Positions 6,020 to 13,817 of a DNA stretch of 64,000 bases are shown piece after piece. The notes beneath the pieces are model-generated. The model had not been told where the DNA came from and did not search any database. It saw nothing but the letters and a program-made list of their open reading frames with translations. Within the stretch, counting starts at the first letter, position 1, and every line of letters starts with the position of its first letter. The DNA comes from Sorangium sp051521495. GTDB taxonomy: Bacteria > Myxococcota_A > Polyangia > Polyangiales > Polyangiaceae. The position numbers were made by a program, and so were the translations under genes. Location of the stretch: contig NZ_CP150355.1 in the NCBI RefSeq assembly GCF_051521495.1, positions 8,246,001 through 8,310,000 of the forward strand, written 5' to 3'.

Positions 6020-6091
6020 CTCCGGCGGGAGGAATCGAACCTCCAACGATCCGCTTAACAGACGGACGCTCTGCCATTGAGCTACACCGGA
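6020..6091 (-). tRNA. tRNA-Asn(GUU)
   Basis: 72 bases, acceptor TCCGGTG/CGCCGGA with discriminator G, anticodon stem TCCGT/GCGGA and loop CTGTTAA (GUU). Matches ordinary bacterial tRNA-Asn. No CCA encoded. Confidence 0.94.
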
Positions 6092-6093
6092 AC

Positions 6094-6116
6094 ATGGAGG
6101 CGCAGCGCGCCTCCAT
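6094..6116 (-). other. 10-pair hairpin between tRNA-Lys and tRNA-Asn
   Basis: ATGGAGGCGC and GCGCCTCCAT are perfect inverted repeats around a 3-base loop. It could stabilise or end the transcript; on the plus strand it is followed by TTTA only. Confidence 0.4.
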
Positions 6117-6182
6117 TTACATCATCCTGGGTTGTCACAGATCAGTTCCCAGCGCCGGCGCTATTGCGCAGGCGAGGACAGG

Positions 6183-6256
6183 TGGACCCGAGAGGAATCG
6201 AACCTCCAGCCGTCCGCTTAAGAGGCGGCTGCTCTATCCATTTGAGCTACGGGTCC
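6183..6256 (-). tRNA. tRNA-Lys(CUU), first gene of the array
   Basis: 74 bases, acceptor GGACCCG/CGGGTCC with discriminator A, D arm GCTC-AAATGGATA-GAGC, anticodon loop CTCTTAA (CUU). The outer anticodon-stem pair is G:A. A small hairpin GCGGAGG/CCTCCGC lies just upstream. No CCA encoded. Confidence 0.92.
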
Positions 6257-6257
6257 G

Positions 6258-6698
6258 CGCGGAGGGCACACCTCCGCATCGCCTGCATTTCAGCAGGCCA
6301 ATGCACGTCGTCCGTTCCGCGAATGCGCTGCCGGGCGCGGCGAACGCGCGCCGTGGCGCTCATTCTCGAATCGAATGCTCCCAGCGCATTCTCTGTCGCG
6401 CCTCCTTTCTCCGGGCGCAATTCCCCCCACCGCAGCGCGCGACGACGTCGCGCGCTGCGCGCAAGACACCTCATCTCCTCAAGCCGCCAGCAGCCAGCAA
6501 TCCACAGCAGGACGACGGCCTACAGCAGATATCCAGCCCACCGACCGGCCGACAGCCCACGGCAGATCTCCAGCCCCATAGCAGGCCGATAGCCCGCAGC
6601 GGGCCGACAGCCCACAAGCCCCCAGAACGCCGAAGGCCGCCTGGGTTTCCCGAGGCGGCCTTCGCGAACGTCGTCGTTCGACGCGTGCTTAGCTGCCT
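6258..6698. other. non-coding region upstream of the tRNA array
   Basis: No convincing gene in 440 bases. It should hold the array promoter, which I cannot place. It contains CCTGC-ATTTCA-GCAGG, short degenerate direct repeats (for example GACAGCCCAC, twice) at about 6510-6620, and near 6634-6667 a 12-pair hairpin CGAAGGCCGCCT/AGGCGGCCTTCG that could terminate the small gene to its right. Confidence 0.5.
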
Positions 6699-6875
6699 CT
6701 AGGCGCTATTCTCCGGGTTACCGAGCTTCCGCGACGGGCGGAGGCCGCAAGGGTAACCTGGATTATGCGCCAAATGTTCGCCACCCGGCAGGCGATCCCA
6801 TGCCGCGACCGCATCGGGCGTTCCCGACTTGGACAGGGTGGCGATGGTCTGCAGGTTGTCGCGGCGGCTGAACAT
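6699..6875 (-). CDS. small hypothetical protein, 58 residues
   Basis: Start ATG 6875 has GAGGA about 7 bases upstream, and the reading frame runs to a stop just before the hairpin at 6634-6667. The product begins MFSRRDNLQTIATLSK and has no membrane segment or known motif. It lies between the tRNA array and the TPR lipoprotein, same strand. A longer in-frame extension upstream has poor coding character. I do not recognise the family, and it could still be a chance frame. Confidence 0.4.
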   Translation of the reverse strand: MFSRRDNLQTIATLSKSGTPDAVAAWDRLPGGEHLAHNPGYPCGLRPSRKLGNPENSA

Positions 6876-7167
6876 GGCGAATCCTCGTGTTCGGATTAAG
6901 TACTCCCCTTGGAGGGACTGCGCAACAGAAAAGTTCCTCGAGTCGATTCTTTTTTTTCGCCACCTTCGATACCGGGACTCTCCTATCGGAGCGTCCAGGC
7001 GCAGTCGGTGCAATCGAGGGATCGAGGGATCGAGGAATCGCGCTGCTTTCTCTTTCCCGGTGCCCGCTACGGATATGCCGCGGGCGTCACGCATGGCCCG
7101 CGACGACGCTCAGGCACGCTGAGCCGGGGACGGCGGCAGCATGCGCCCGGGCAGCACACCTCGTGGC
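6876..7167. other. intergenic region without recognised gene
   Basis: About 290 bases, lower in GC than the neighbours (a TTTTTTTT run near 6951, and GGATCGAGG repeated near 7016-7035). No gene or RNA recognised. The lower GC suits a promoter zone for the small protein at 6699-6875. Confidence 0.4.
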
Positions 7168-8439
7168 CTATTTCGTGCTGACGTTGAGGCCGAGGCCGAG
7201 GCCGGGGCCGGCGCCGGCGCCGACGTCGAACCGGAATCGCTCGTCGCAGCCGCCGCCCGAGACGACCAGCTGACCTCCCTGCACCTTCACGTCGGCCTCG
7301 CTCCCCGCCGGCCAGCGCAGCGCCACCATCGCCCGGCCGGTGCGCGCGTCATAGAACGTCCGCTCGCGGTAGCTCGCGCCGTCCCGGCAGCGCATCTCGC
7401 CGTCGACCTCTCCATCGACGACCGCGCCCGCGCCGTGGAAGGAGCTCTCGACAACGAGCAGCCCCCCCTCGACCGAGCCGCTCACGCTGCGTATCCCCTG
7501 GCAGTGCGCGGGCCAGCCCCCCGAGTGGCCGCCGTTCACCACCAGGAACCCCTCCGGCTTACGGGGGAAGACCACATGGTTGCTGTGGTGCACGTACATC
7601 ATGTAGTCGCGAGGGAAGACCCACGGCGGATCGCCAGCGCACGGGCTGTCGGTCTGCCACCTCGAGTCGGGCTTGCACAGGCGCTCTCGCGCCGCGGACT
7701 CGCTCTCCGCCTCGCCGGGCGCCTCCTCGGCGGTGCCGACCCGCGCGAGGAGCTCAGTCCACCCGTTCACGAGCTCGGCGCCCTCGAGGTCGGCCTTGCG
7801 GACCTCCACGGTGCACGTCGATCTGCCCGCCAGCTTGCCGCGCGTCGCCGCCGAGGGCTTGAGCAGGTGCGCGTTGGCGTAAGCGACCCGGGCCGCCTCG
7901 GCATCCCCCGCCCTGTCGCGCAGGAGCCCGAGGTTGAACCAGATCTGGGAGCGGAGCTCGGGATCGCCCGCGCCCGCGAGCGCCGCGTTGAAATCGCTGT
8001 CCGCCGCGTCGCTGTCGCCCGCGGTCAGGTGCGCGAATCCCCGCTCCGCGAGCGCCCGCGCGTCGCTCGGGTCCGCGGCGATCGCCTCGGTGAACGCCTG
8101 GATGGCCGCGTTGAAGTCGAGCTTCTTGGTCGCGAGCCGGCCTCTCGCCAAGGCGGCCTTGTACGTGGCGAGGGCCTGCTTCTCCTTCTCGGTGAGCGGA
8201 CGCGCGCTCGGCGCGGGCGAGACCGGCGACGCAGGCGACGCGGACGGCGCAGCGCTGCTCGCCGACGCGACGGGGACAGCCGAGCTCGCCGCGCTGGGCG
8301 GCGCGCTCTCGGCGGTCGGCCTCGGCGGCTGGTCACGGCAACCCGCGACGACGCACGCCGCGATGAAGCCGAGCGCGAGGCGCCCCGCGAGGTCGAGCGC
8401 GCCGCGATGGGCGGTGACGTCGGTGGTCATGGTGCGCAT
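7168..8439 (-). CDS. TPR-containing lipoprotein
   Basis: Product of 423 residues. The N-terminus has a hydrophobic stretch ending in a lipobox (ACVVAGC, Cys near residue 34), so it should be anchored in an envelope membrane. A Ser/Ala/Pro-rich linker follows. Residues about 90-200 carry tetratricopeptide repeats (ALATYKAALARGRL, AIQAFTEAIAADPSDARALAERGFAHL, FNLGLLRDRAGDAEAARVAY), which bind partner proteins. The C-terminal half is a separate domain with DYMMYVHHSNHVVF and GGHSGGWPAHC that I do not recognise. Function is unknown; an envelope scaffold is likely. Confidence 0.8.
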   Translation of the reverse strand: MRTMTTDVTAHRGALDLAGRLALGFIAACVVAGCRDQPPRPTAESAPPSAASSAVPVASASSAAPSASPASPVSPAPSARPLTEKEKQALATYKAALARGRLATKKLDFNAAIQAFTEAIAADPSDARALAERGFAHLTAGDSDAADSDFNAALAGAGDPELRSQIWFNLGLLRDRAGDAEAARVAYANAHLLKPSAATRGKLAGRSTCTVEVRKADLEGAELVNGWTELLARVGTAEEAPGEAESESAARERLCKPDSRWQTDSPCAGDPPWVFPRDYMMYVHHSNHVVFPRKPEGFLVVNGGHSGGWPAHCQGIRSVSGSVEGGLLVVESSFHGAGAVVDGEVDGEMRCRDGASYRERTFYDARTGRAMVALRWPAGSEADVKVQGGQLVVSGGGCDERFRFDVGAGAGPGLGLGLNVSTK

Positions 8440-8511
8440 CCTCGCCCGTCCGGGTCGAGCCTGTCACCGCAGATCGGCGCCGGCAGGCAGCGCCGGAGCG
8501 GCGACAGGGCG

Positions 8512-9579
8512 CTACAGGGCGCCGACGCGCTCGGCGGCCGCCTCGGCGGAGCGAACGGCGGCGTCGATCCCGGAGCCGTGGAACGCCGAGCCAGCGAGGA
8601 GCACGCCGCTGCCGGCGAGCGCCTGCTCGACCTCCCGGACCCGCGCCGCGTGGGCGGGGTTGGAGACCGGCAGCGCGCTCGACCAGCGCGAGACCCACGC
8701 GCGCTCGGAGGGCCCGCGCACGCGCAGGACGCGCGCGAGCGAGGCCTCGGCGCGCGCCGTCCAGGCGCCGTCGGCCATCTGCTCGAGGTCCGCCGGGTCG
8801 GGGCGGAAGAAGAGGCGAAGCGTGACGTAGCCGGCAGGGGCGCGCTCGGCGAACTTCGAGGTCGTGAACGTGCACGCGCGGAAGCCGTGCGCCTGGTGCC
8901 CCACGGCGACGACGAAGCCGGTGCCGTCGAGCGGGTGCTCGATCGCGCCGTGCGGGTACGCCAGCGAGACGGTCACGCTGGAGAGCGTCTCGGCGTCACG
9001 GAGCGCCCGCCCCGCCTCACCGAGCAGCGCGGCCGCGCCGGCGGCGTGGGTGGCGAGGACGACGGCGTCGGCGTCCATCTCGGCCCCGCCCGCGAGCCCG
9101 AGGCGGAGGCCGCCGGCCCCCCGCGCGAGCGAGGCGACCGGCGCGGACGTGCGCACATCGACGCGCCCGGCGATCGAGAGCGCCAGCGTCTCGGTCAGCT
9201 GCGCCATCCCGAGGCGGAAGGTCCGGATCCCCTTGCCGAGCTCGTCGCGCGGCACCTGGAAGCCGAGGAACTCCGCCGCCTCTCCCGGCGCGAGCTCCCG
9301 CAGCGTCGCGCCGTCGAAGCCGAACGACCGGTGCGTCTCCTGGCCGACGAGATCGCCGGCGATGCCGAGCGCGCTCGCGAGCGCAGGGAGGGCCTCGCTC
9401 CGCGCGATGAACCCCTCGGCGCCGAGCTCCACCACGAAGCCGGAGGTCCGCTCGGTCCAGAGCTGGCCGCCGACCCGCGGCGCCGCCTCGACGAGCGTCA
9501 CCTGGTCGCCCGCCAAAGCGCGGCGGAACGCGACAATGCACCCGGCCAGACCGCCTCCGATGACGGCAATGCGTCGCAT
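8512..9579 (-). CDS. hemG: protoporphyrinogen oxidase (FAD-dependent)
   Basis: Oxidises protoporphyrinogen IX to protoporphyrin IX in haem synthesis, using FAD and oxygen (HemY/HemG type). Residues 3-30 form the dinucleotide-binding fold VIGGGLAGCIVAF with a VEAAPRVGGQLWTE flavin motif after it. The C-terminus VLLAGSAFHGSGIDAAVRSAEAAA is the typical second FAD-contact region of this family. About 355 residues, somewhat short for the family. ATG 9579 is chosen because GAGGAG lies 5 bases upstream. It is divergent from malic enzyme. Other flavin amine oxidases of this fold are the main alternative. Confidence 0.82.
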   Translation of the reverse strand: MRRIAVIGGGLAGCIVAFRRALAGDQVTLVEAAPRVGGQLWTERTSGFVVELGAEGFIARSEALPALASALGIAGDLVGQETHRSFGFDGATLRELAPGEAAEFLGFQVPRDELGKGIRTFRLGMAQLTETLALSIAGRVDVRTSAPVASLARGAGGLRLGLAGGAEMDADAVVLATHAAGAAALLGEAGRALRDAETLSSVTVSLAYPHGAIEHPLDGTGFVVAVGHQAHGFRACTFTTSKFAERAPAGYVTLRLFFRPDPADLEQMADGAWTARAEASLARVLRVRGPSERAWVSRWSSALPVSNPAHAARVREVEQALAGSGVLLAGSAFHGSGIDAAVRSAEAAAERVGAL

Positions 9580-9598
9580 CGCTCCTCTATACCACGAG

Positions 9599-9720
9599 GC
9601 GATAACAATGTGAGAGACACTGCATCCGCCGAGCAGGATCCGCCCGGGGTCGCCCGCTGGCGATAACAATGTGAGAAACACCGCATCCGCCGAGCAGAAT
9701 TCACCCGAGTTCGCCCGCCT
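9599..9720. repeat. two tandem copies of a 61-base repeat
   Basis: CGATAACAATGTGAGA starts each copy, at 9598 and 9660. They share GCATCCGCCGAGCAG and a CCCG...TCGCCCGC end, with about ten differences. It fills the space between hemG and the malic enzyme gene and may carry duplicated operator or promoter elements for either. Confidence 0.8.
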
Positions 9721-9771
9721 GCACGCTCAACAAGGCTCGCCGGCGCGCGCGCGTCGGTCTAGGATGCCTCC

Positions 9772-11493
9772 ATGGCCAGGATCTCAAAGTACTTCGACGT
9801 CAAGAAAGATGCGTATGGCCGCGAGTACATGGAGGTGTACTTCGACGGAATCGCTCTCCTCAGGCTCGTCATGACCAACAAAGGGACGGCCTTCACGCCG
9901 GAAGAGCGCGTGAACCTCGGGCTCGACGGGCTGCTCCCCCCGCAGGTCAACACCATGGATCAACAGCTCGCCCGCGTCTACGGCGGGTTCCGCCGCGAGC
10001 CGACGCCGATCGCCAAGTATCAGTATCTGCGGGCGCTCCAGGAACGCAACGAGATCCTCTACTATGCGCTGCTCAATCGTCACCTCGGCGAGATGCTGCC
10101 CATCGTCTACACACCGACCGTGGGTGAGGCGGTGCAGCAGTTCAACTTCCTCTATCAGAGCGCGCGCGGCGTCTCGTTCTCTCCCGCGAACATCGATCGC
10201 GCGCAGAGCGTTCTCGCGAGCTTCCCGTGGGAGGACGTGCGCATGATCGTCGCGACCGACTCCTCCGCGATCCTCGGCATCGGCGACCAGGGTTACGGCG
10301 GGCTCGCCATTCCGATCGGCAAGCTCGCGCTTTATACCGCGGGCGGCGGCGTGAGCCCGTTCCACACGATGCCCGCGGTGCTCGACGTGGGGACCGACCG
10401 GGCCGATCTCATCGAGGACCCGTTCTACCTTGGCGTCCGCCAGCGCCGCCTGCGCGGCGATGCCTACTTCGACTTCTTCGACAAGTTCGTCGACGCCGTG
10501 AAGAGCAGCTGCCCCCGCGCCGTCATCCAGTGGGAGGACCTCTCCAAGGAGGCCGCCTTCTCCGTGCTGGACCGGTATCGGAAGGTGATCCCCTCCTTCA
10601 ACGACGATATCCAGGGGACAGGGGCCGTGACGCTCGCCGGCGTGGTCGCCGCGTGCAGACTGCGCGGCGAACGGCTCAGGGATCAATCGGTGGTGATCCA
10701 CGGCGCGGGCGCGGGCGGCGTAGGCGTCGCCTGGGCGATCTGCCAGGGGATGCTCCGCGAGGGGCTCACCGAGGACGAGGCGCTCGCCCGCATCTTCGTC
10801 CTCGACTCGAAGGGTCTCCTCGCGAAGGACCGCCCGATGGAGGAGTACAAGCGCAAATTCGCGCAGGATCCGGGGAAAATCGCCGCATGGAAGAGGGCCG
10901 GGGCCGTGCCGACGCTGCTCGAGACTCTGGAGAACGCGCGCGCGACCGTGCTCCTCGGCCTGTCCGGGCAGCCGCGCGCGTTCAGCGAGCCCGTGATCAA
11001 GGCCATGGCTGCCAACACGCCGCGGCCGGTCATCTTCGCCCTCTCCAACCCCACGAGCGCCTGCGAGGCGCTCCCTGAGGAGATCCTCTCTCTGACCCAG
11101 GGCCGCGCGCTCGTCGCGACCGGCAGCCCGTTCGCCCCGGTGGAGCTCGACGGGAAGACGTTCCCCATCGGCCAGGGCAACAACGCCTTCATCTTCCCCG
11201 GGCTCGGGTTCGGCACCATCCTGTCCGACGCGCGCGAGATCACCGATGGCATGGTGCTCGCGGCGGCGTACGCGCTCGTCGACTACACGGCGGAGAAGCA
11301 CCTCGACAAGGGGCTCATCTACCCGCCCGTGGAGGAGCTCCAGGAGGTCTCCACGCGCGTCGCGATCGCGGTCATCCGGGCGGCGTTCAAGGACGGCGTC
11401 GCGAGGAGCGAGAAGGTCGACTCCGGGAACGCCGAGGCCTACGTGAAGGCGCGGTTCTGGCAGCCGAAGTACCTGCCGTTCATCCGCGGTTAG
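9772..11493 (+). CDS. maeA: NAD-dependent malic enzyme
   Basis: Oxidative decarboxylation of malate to pyruvate with NAD, linking the TCA cycle with pyruvate. Length 573 matches the large (eukaryotic/SfcA-like) subfamily. Visible signatures are ILPIVYTPTVGEA-like LPIVYTPTVGEAVQQF (about residue 115), RGVSFSP, FNDDIQGTGAVTLAG (about 280, metal and substrate site) and the nucleotide-binding VIHGAGAGGVGVAWAI (about 305). FALSNPTSACEALPEE and GQGNNAFIFPGLGFG complete the family pattern. ATG 9772 starts the conserved N-terminus. Single gene, divergent from hemG. Confidence 0.95.
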   Translation: MARISKYFDVKKDAYGREYMEVYFDGIALLRLVMTNKGTAFTPEERVNLGLDGLLPPQVNTMDQQLARVYGGFRREPTPIAKYQYLRALQERNEILYYALLNRHLGEMLPIVYTPTVGEAVQQFNFLYQSARGVSFSPANIDRAQSVLASFPWEDVRMIVATDSSAILGIGDQGYGGLAIPIGKLALYTAGGGVSPFHTMPAVLDVGTDRADLIEDPFYLGVRQRRLRGDAYFDFFDKFVDAVKSSCPRAVIQWEDLSKEAAFSVLDRYRKVIPSFNDDIQGTGAVTLAGVVAACRLRGERLRDQSVVIHGAGAGGVGVAWAICQGMLREGLTEDEALARIFVLDSKGLLAKDRPMEEYKRKFAQDPGKIAAWKRAGAVPTLLETLENARATVLLGLSGQPRAFSEPVIKAMAANTPRPVIFALSNPTSACEALPEEILSLTQGRALVATGSPFAPVELDGKTFPIGQGNNAFIFPGLGFGTILSDAREITDGMVLAAAYALVDYTAEKHLDKGLIYPPVEELQEVSTRVAIAVIRAAFKDGVARSEKVDSGNAEAYVKARFWQPKYLPFIRG

Positions 11494-11570
11494 AGCCTAT
11501 CGAGGTAGGGCACCCGCGGCGCACGGCCGCGCCGCGGGCGCTCCCGACCGCAGCGGCGGCGCGCGCCGCC

Positions 11571-11984
11571 TCAGCCGAGCTGCGACAGGAACTTCCGGAG
11601 CTGCTGCGCCTCCACCATCGTCATCACCGGGACGAGCCAAGCCTCGAGCGATGTGGTGTCACGAAACGCCTTTCGGCTCGAGTTGTGCGCGTCCCGGATG
11701 AGCCGCTCGACCTGAAGCCCCAGGATCGCGTTCGACACCGGCAACAGGTAGGCCGTCCGGTGCACCGTGGCGTTCTGGACGCGCATCATCTCCAGGAACT
11801 TCTCCGCGCTCTCGGGCGCGAGCACGTCGACCTGGAGCAGCTCGATGCAGACGACAGCGCCGTGCCGGTTCTGGGTCACGATGCCCTGGATCCTGGCGAT
11901 GCACGCGTCGACCTCGCCAGCCGGGAGCGGTGATGCGAGCCTCACCTCGATGAGACGACCGGCTCTGTTGTCAACGGAGTACAT
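11571..11984 (-). CDS. STAS-like small protein
   Basis: Product of 137 residues, no signal peptide. The beta-alpha pattern (GRLIEVRLASPL, AVVCIELLQVDVLAPESAEKFLEMM, TAYLLPVSNAILGLQVERLI) resembles STAS/SpoIIAA-like domains found as single proteins in myxobacteria. These often act in partner switching, but no partner kinase is beside it. The assignment is by general pattern only. Confidence 0.65.
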   Translation of the reverse strand: MYSVDNRAGRLIEVRLASPLPAGEVDACIARIQGIVTQNRHGAVVCIELLQVDVLAPESAEKFLEMMRVQNATVHRTAYLLPVSNAILGLQVERLIRDAHNSSRKAFRDTTSLEAWLVPVMTMVEAQQLRKFLSQLG

Positions 11985-12134
11985 GAGCGAAATTCACCCT
12001 ACCGTAGACGTCCAGACCAGAGCGCGTCAATCAACGGCGGTTCGTGCGGCGCGGCTCCGTGCGCGCGCACACGTCGTCGACGTTTTTGTCGGCGACCCAT
12101 CAAGCACCACAGAAAAAACCGTCCGAGGCGGCGA

Positions 12135-13613
12135 TCACGCGTCGGACGAGAAGATCACCTTCCCGGCGCGCGCCTCTTCCTCGGAGGCCGCCTCCCGCTC
12201 GGCCTCGAGGGCCTTCGCCTCGGTCTCCAGATCGGGAAAGCGGTACCGGATCCCCTCGCCTGCCTCGAGGTCGACGTCGCCCCCGAGCGCGACCACCTCG
12301 CGGGTGATCTCCTCCGGGCGCGGCGCCTCCCCTGCCGCCTCCTTCCACGCCCGCTGCAGCACGGCCTCCGTGATCGGCTCGCGGCCGTGACGCGCGCCGA
12401 TGCGGGTGAGGATCGCCCGCAGCACGGCCCGCCGGCCGTTCCGTCGAGCGAGCCGCCGCTGCTTCAGCGGGCGCAGGAGCGCGCGGCCGAGCGGCAGCGC
12501 GAAGAGCGCGAGCGAGAAGACGAGCGGCACCACCCCGAGCGCGACCGCCGTCCCGGCGGCGGGCAGCGCCGCAATGGGGACGCCCCGCGCCACGAGCGCG
12601 AGGTTGTCCAGCGTGAGGTGCGCGCCGAGCGCATAGAGGCTCATCAGGAGGTTGAACCCATTGAGCGCCACGATGAGCGCGTTCACCCCCGGCCCGTTCC
12701 CGGTCAGCGGAGGCAGCTCCTCGCGCTTGGCCCACACCGGCGCTGGCGCCCGCGACGGCGCCTCCGCCGCCGTCCGCCGGATCGCCTCGAACCGGTACAC
12801 GATGCCCCCCTCCTCCGACACGTCGACCGCGCCGTCGTAGTCGAGCATCAGCCGCGCCATCAGCGGATCCGCCTCGTCGCGCGAGAGCCCGGTCACGCGC
12901 ATCACGTCGGCGAGCCCGATCCGGCCCCGCTGCGCGCGGATCTCGGCCAGGATGAGCTTCTCGGCCTCCAGCGGATCGTGCGGCGCCGGCGTCGGGCCGA
13001 AGAAGAACCGATTCACCTTCTCGTAGAAGGGCGTCTCGTCGCGCCGCTGCCCGAACGCCCTGCGCTGGCCGTACGACGAGGACCACGCCGGCTCGGCGGT
13101 CCACACGAACGGCGAGAAAGGATGGAACGTCCAGAAGATCGCGTCGAGGACCAGCCGAAAGAGGAAGTAGCCCGCGAACGACCCCGAGAAGTCGTCGTGG
13201 TTGCGCGAGTCGCTGTTCGAGCGGGCGAACAGCCGGGCGATCAGGATCCCGACGAAGATCGCGACGTACGCGATCAGCACGATCGCGATCCACGCCCGCA
13301 CGATGAAGCGGGCCACGCCAGCGGCGCCGCGGAGGACGGCCTTGAGCGCGCGCTCTAGGCGCGTGCGGATCTCCCATGGCTTGGTGAAGCCGTACGGGAA
13401 GCGGAAGAGCAGCTCTCCTTCGGACGTCGCCTTGAGGTGCCCGCGGTACTCGCTGACGAGCAGGTGCAGGCCGCTCTCGGCGTCGCGCAGCGGCAGGCCG
13501 CTCTTCGCCGAGGCGTCGGCGAGCGTCAGATCGCCCGAGTGCCCGCGCAGGGCGGATCTCAGGACGCCAGCGGCGCGGCGTGCATCCATCAGCTTCGGAG
13601 ATTTCTGCGTCAA
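12135..13613 (-). CDS. membrane protein with winged-helix-like domains
   Basis: Product of 492 residues. The N-terminal 75 residues look like a small helical DNA-binding-type domain (SALRGHSGDLTLADASAKSGLPLRDAESGL). A transmembrane helix follows near 110-130 (AWIAIVLIAYVAIFVGILIA) and another amphipathic one near 155. Residues about 215-275 form a second winged-helix-like unit (ILAEIRAQRGRIGLADVMRVTGLSRDEADPLMARL). Further membrane segments lie near 320-400, and a third similar unit is at the C-terminus. It may be a membrane sensor; I do not recognise a named family. Confidence 0.75.
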   Translation of the reverse strand: MTQKSPKLMDARRAAGVLRSALRGHSGDLTLADASAKSGLPLRDAESGLHLLVSEYRGHLKATSEGELLFRFPYGFTKPWEIRTRLERALKAVLRGAAGVARFIVRAWIAIVLIAYVAIFVGILIARLFARSNSDSRNHDDFSGSFAGYFLFRLVLDAIFWTFHPFSPFVWTAEPAWSSSYGQRRAFGQRRDETPFYEKVNRFFFGPTPAPHDPLEAEKLILAEIRAQRGRIGLADVMRVTGLSRDEADPLMARLMLDYDGAVDVSEEGGIVYRFEAIRRTAAEAPSRAPAPVWAKREELPPLTGNGPGVNALIVALNGFNLLMSLYALGAHLTLDNLALVARGVPIAALPAAGTAVALGVVPLVFSLALFALPLGRALLRPLKQRRLARRNGRRAVLRAILTRIGARHGREPITEAVLQRAWKEAAGEAPRPEEITREVVALGGDVDLEAGEGIRYRFPDLETEAKALEAEREAASEEEARAGKVIFSSDA

Positions 13614-13817
13614 CGGTCGCTCGCCCTCGTTCCGTGGCGGCGCAGCCGCGCCCGTCGGTACGGCATCGCCGCGCTCCTCACGGGGGCAGGAGCTCCCCCG
13701 TGCCGAGCTTCATGGTGGCCCGCAGGGCTCCGCGCAAAGGCCACGGCGACTTTTTTCCGGCTTCGTAGCACCCACGGCATGGCCTCGTGTCAGCCGCCCC
13801 AGCGGCGGCACCTCGCG

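Noticed and set aside
2351..6702. Plus-strand open frames across the tRNA array
   Set aside because: They read antisense through tRNA genes, have no ribosome binding sites and show the repeated peptide patterns that antisense tRNA always gives (for example GIRTR, GFEPP).
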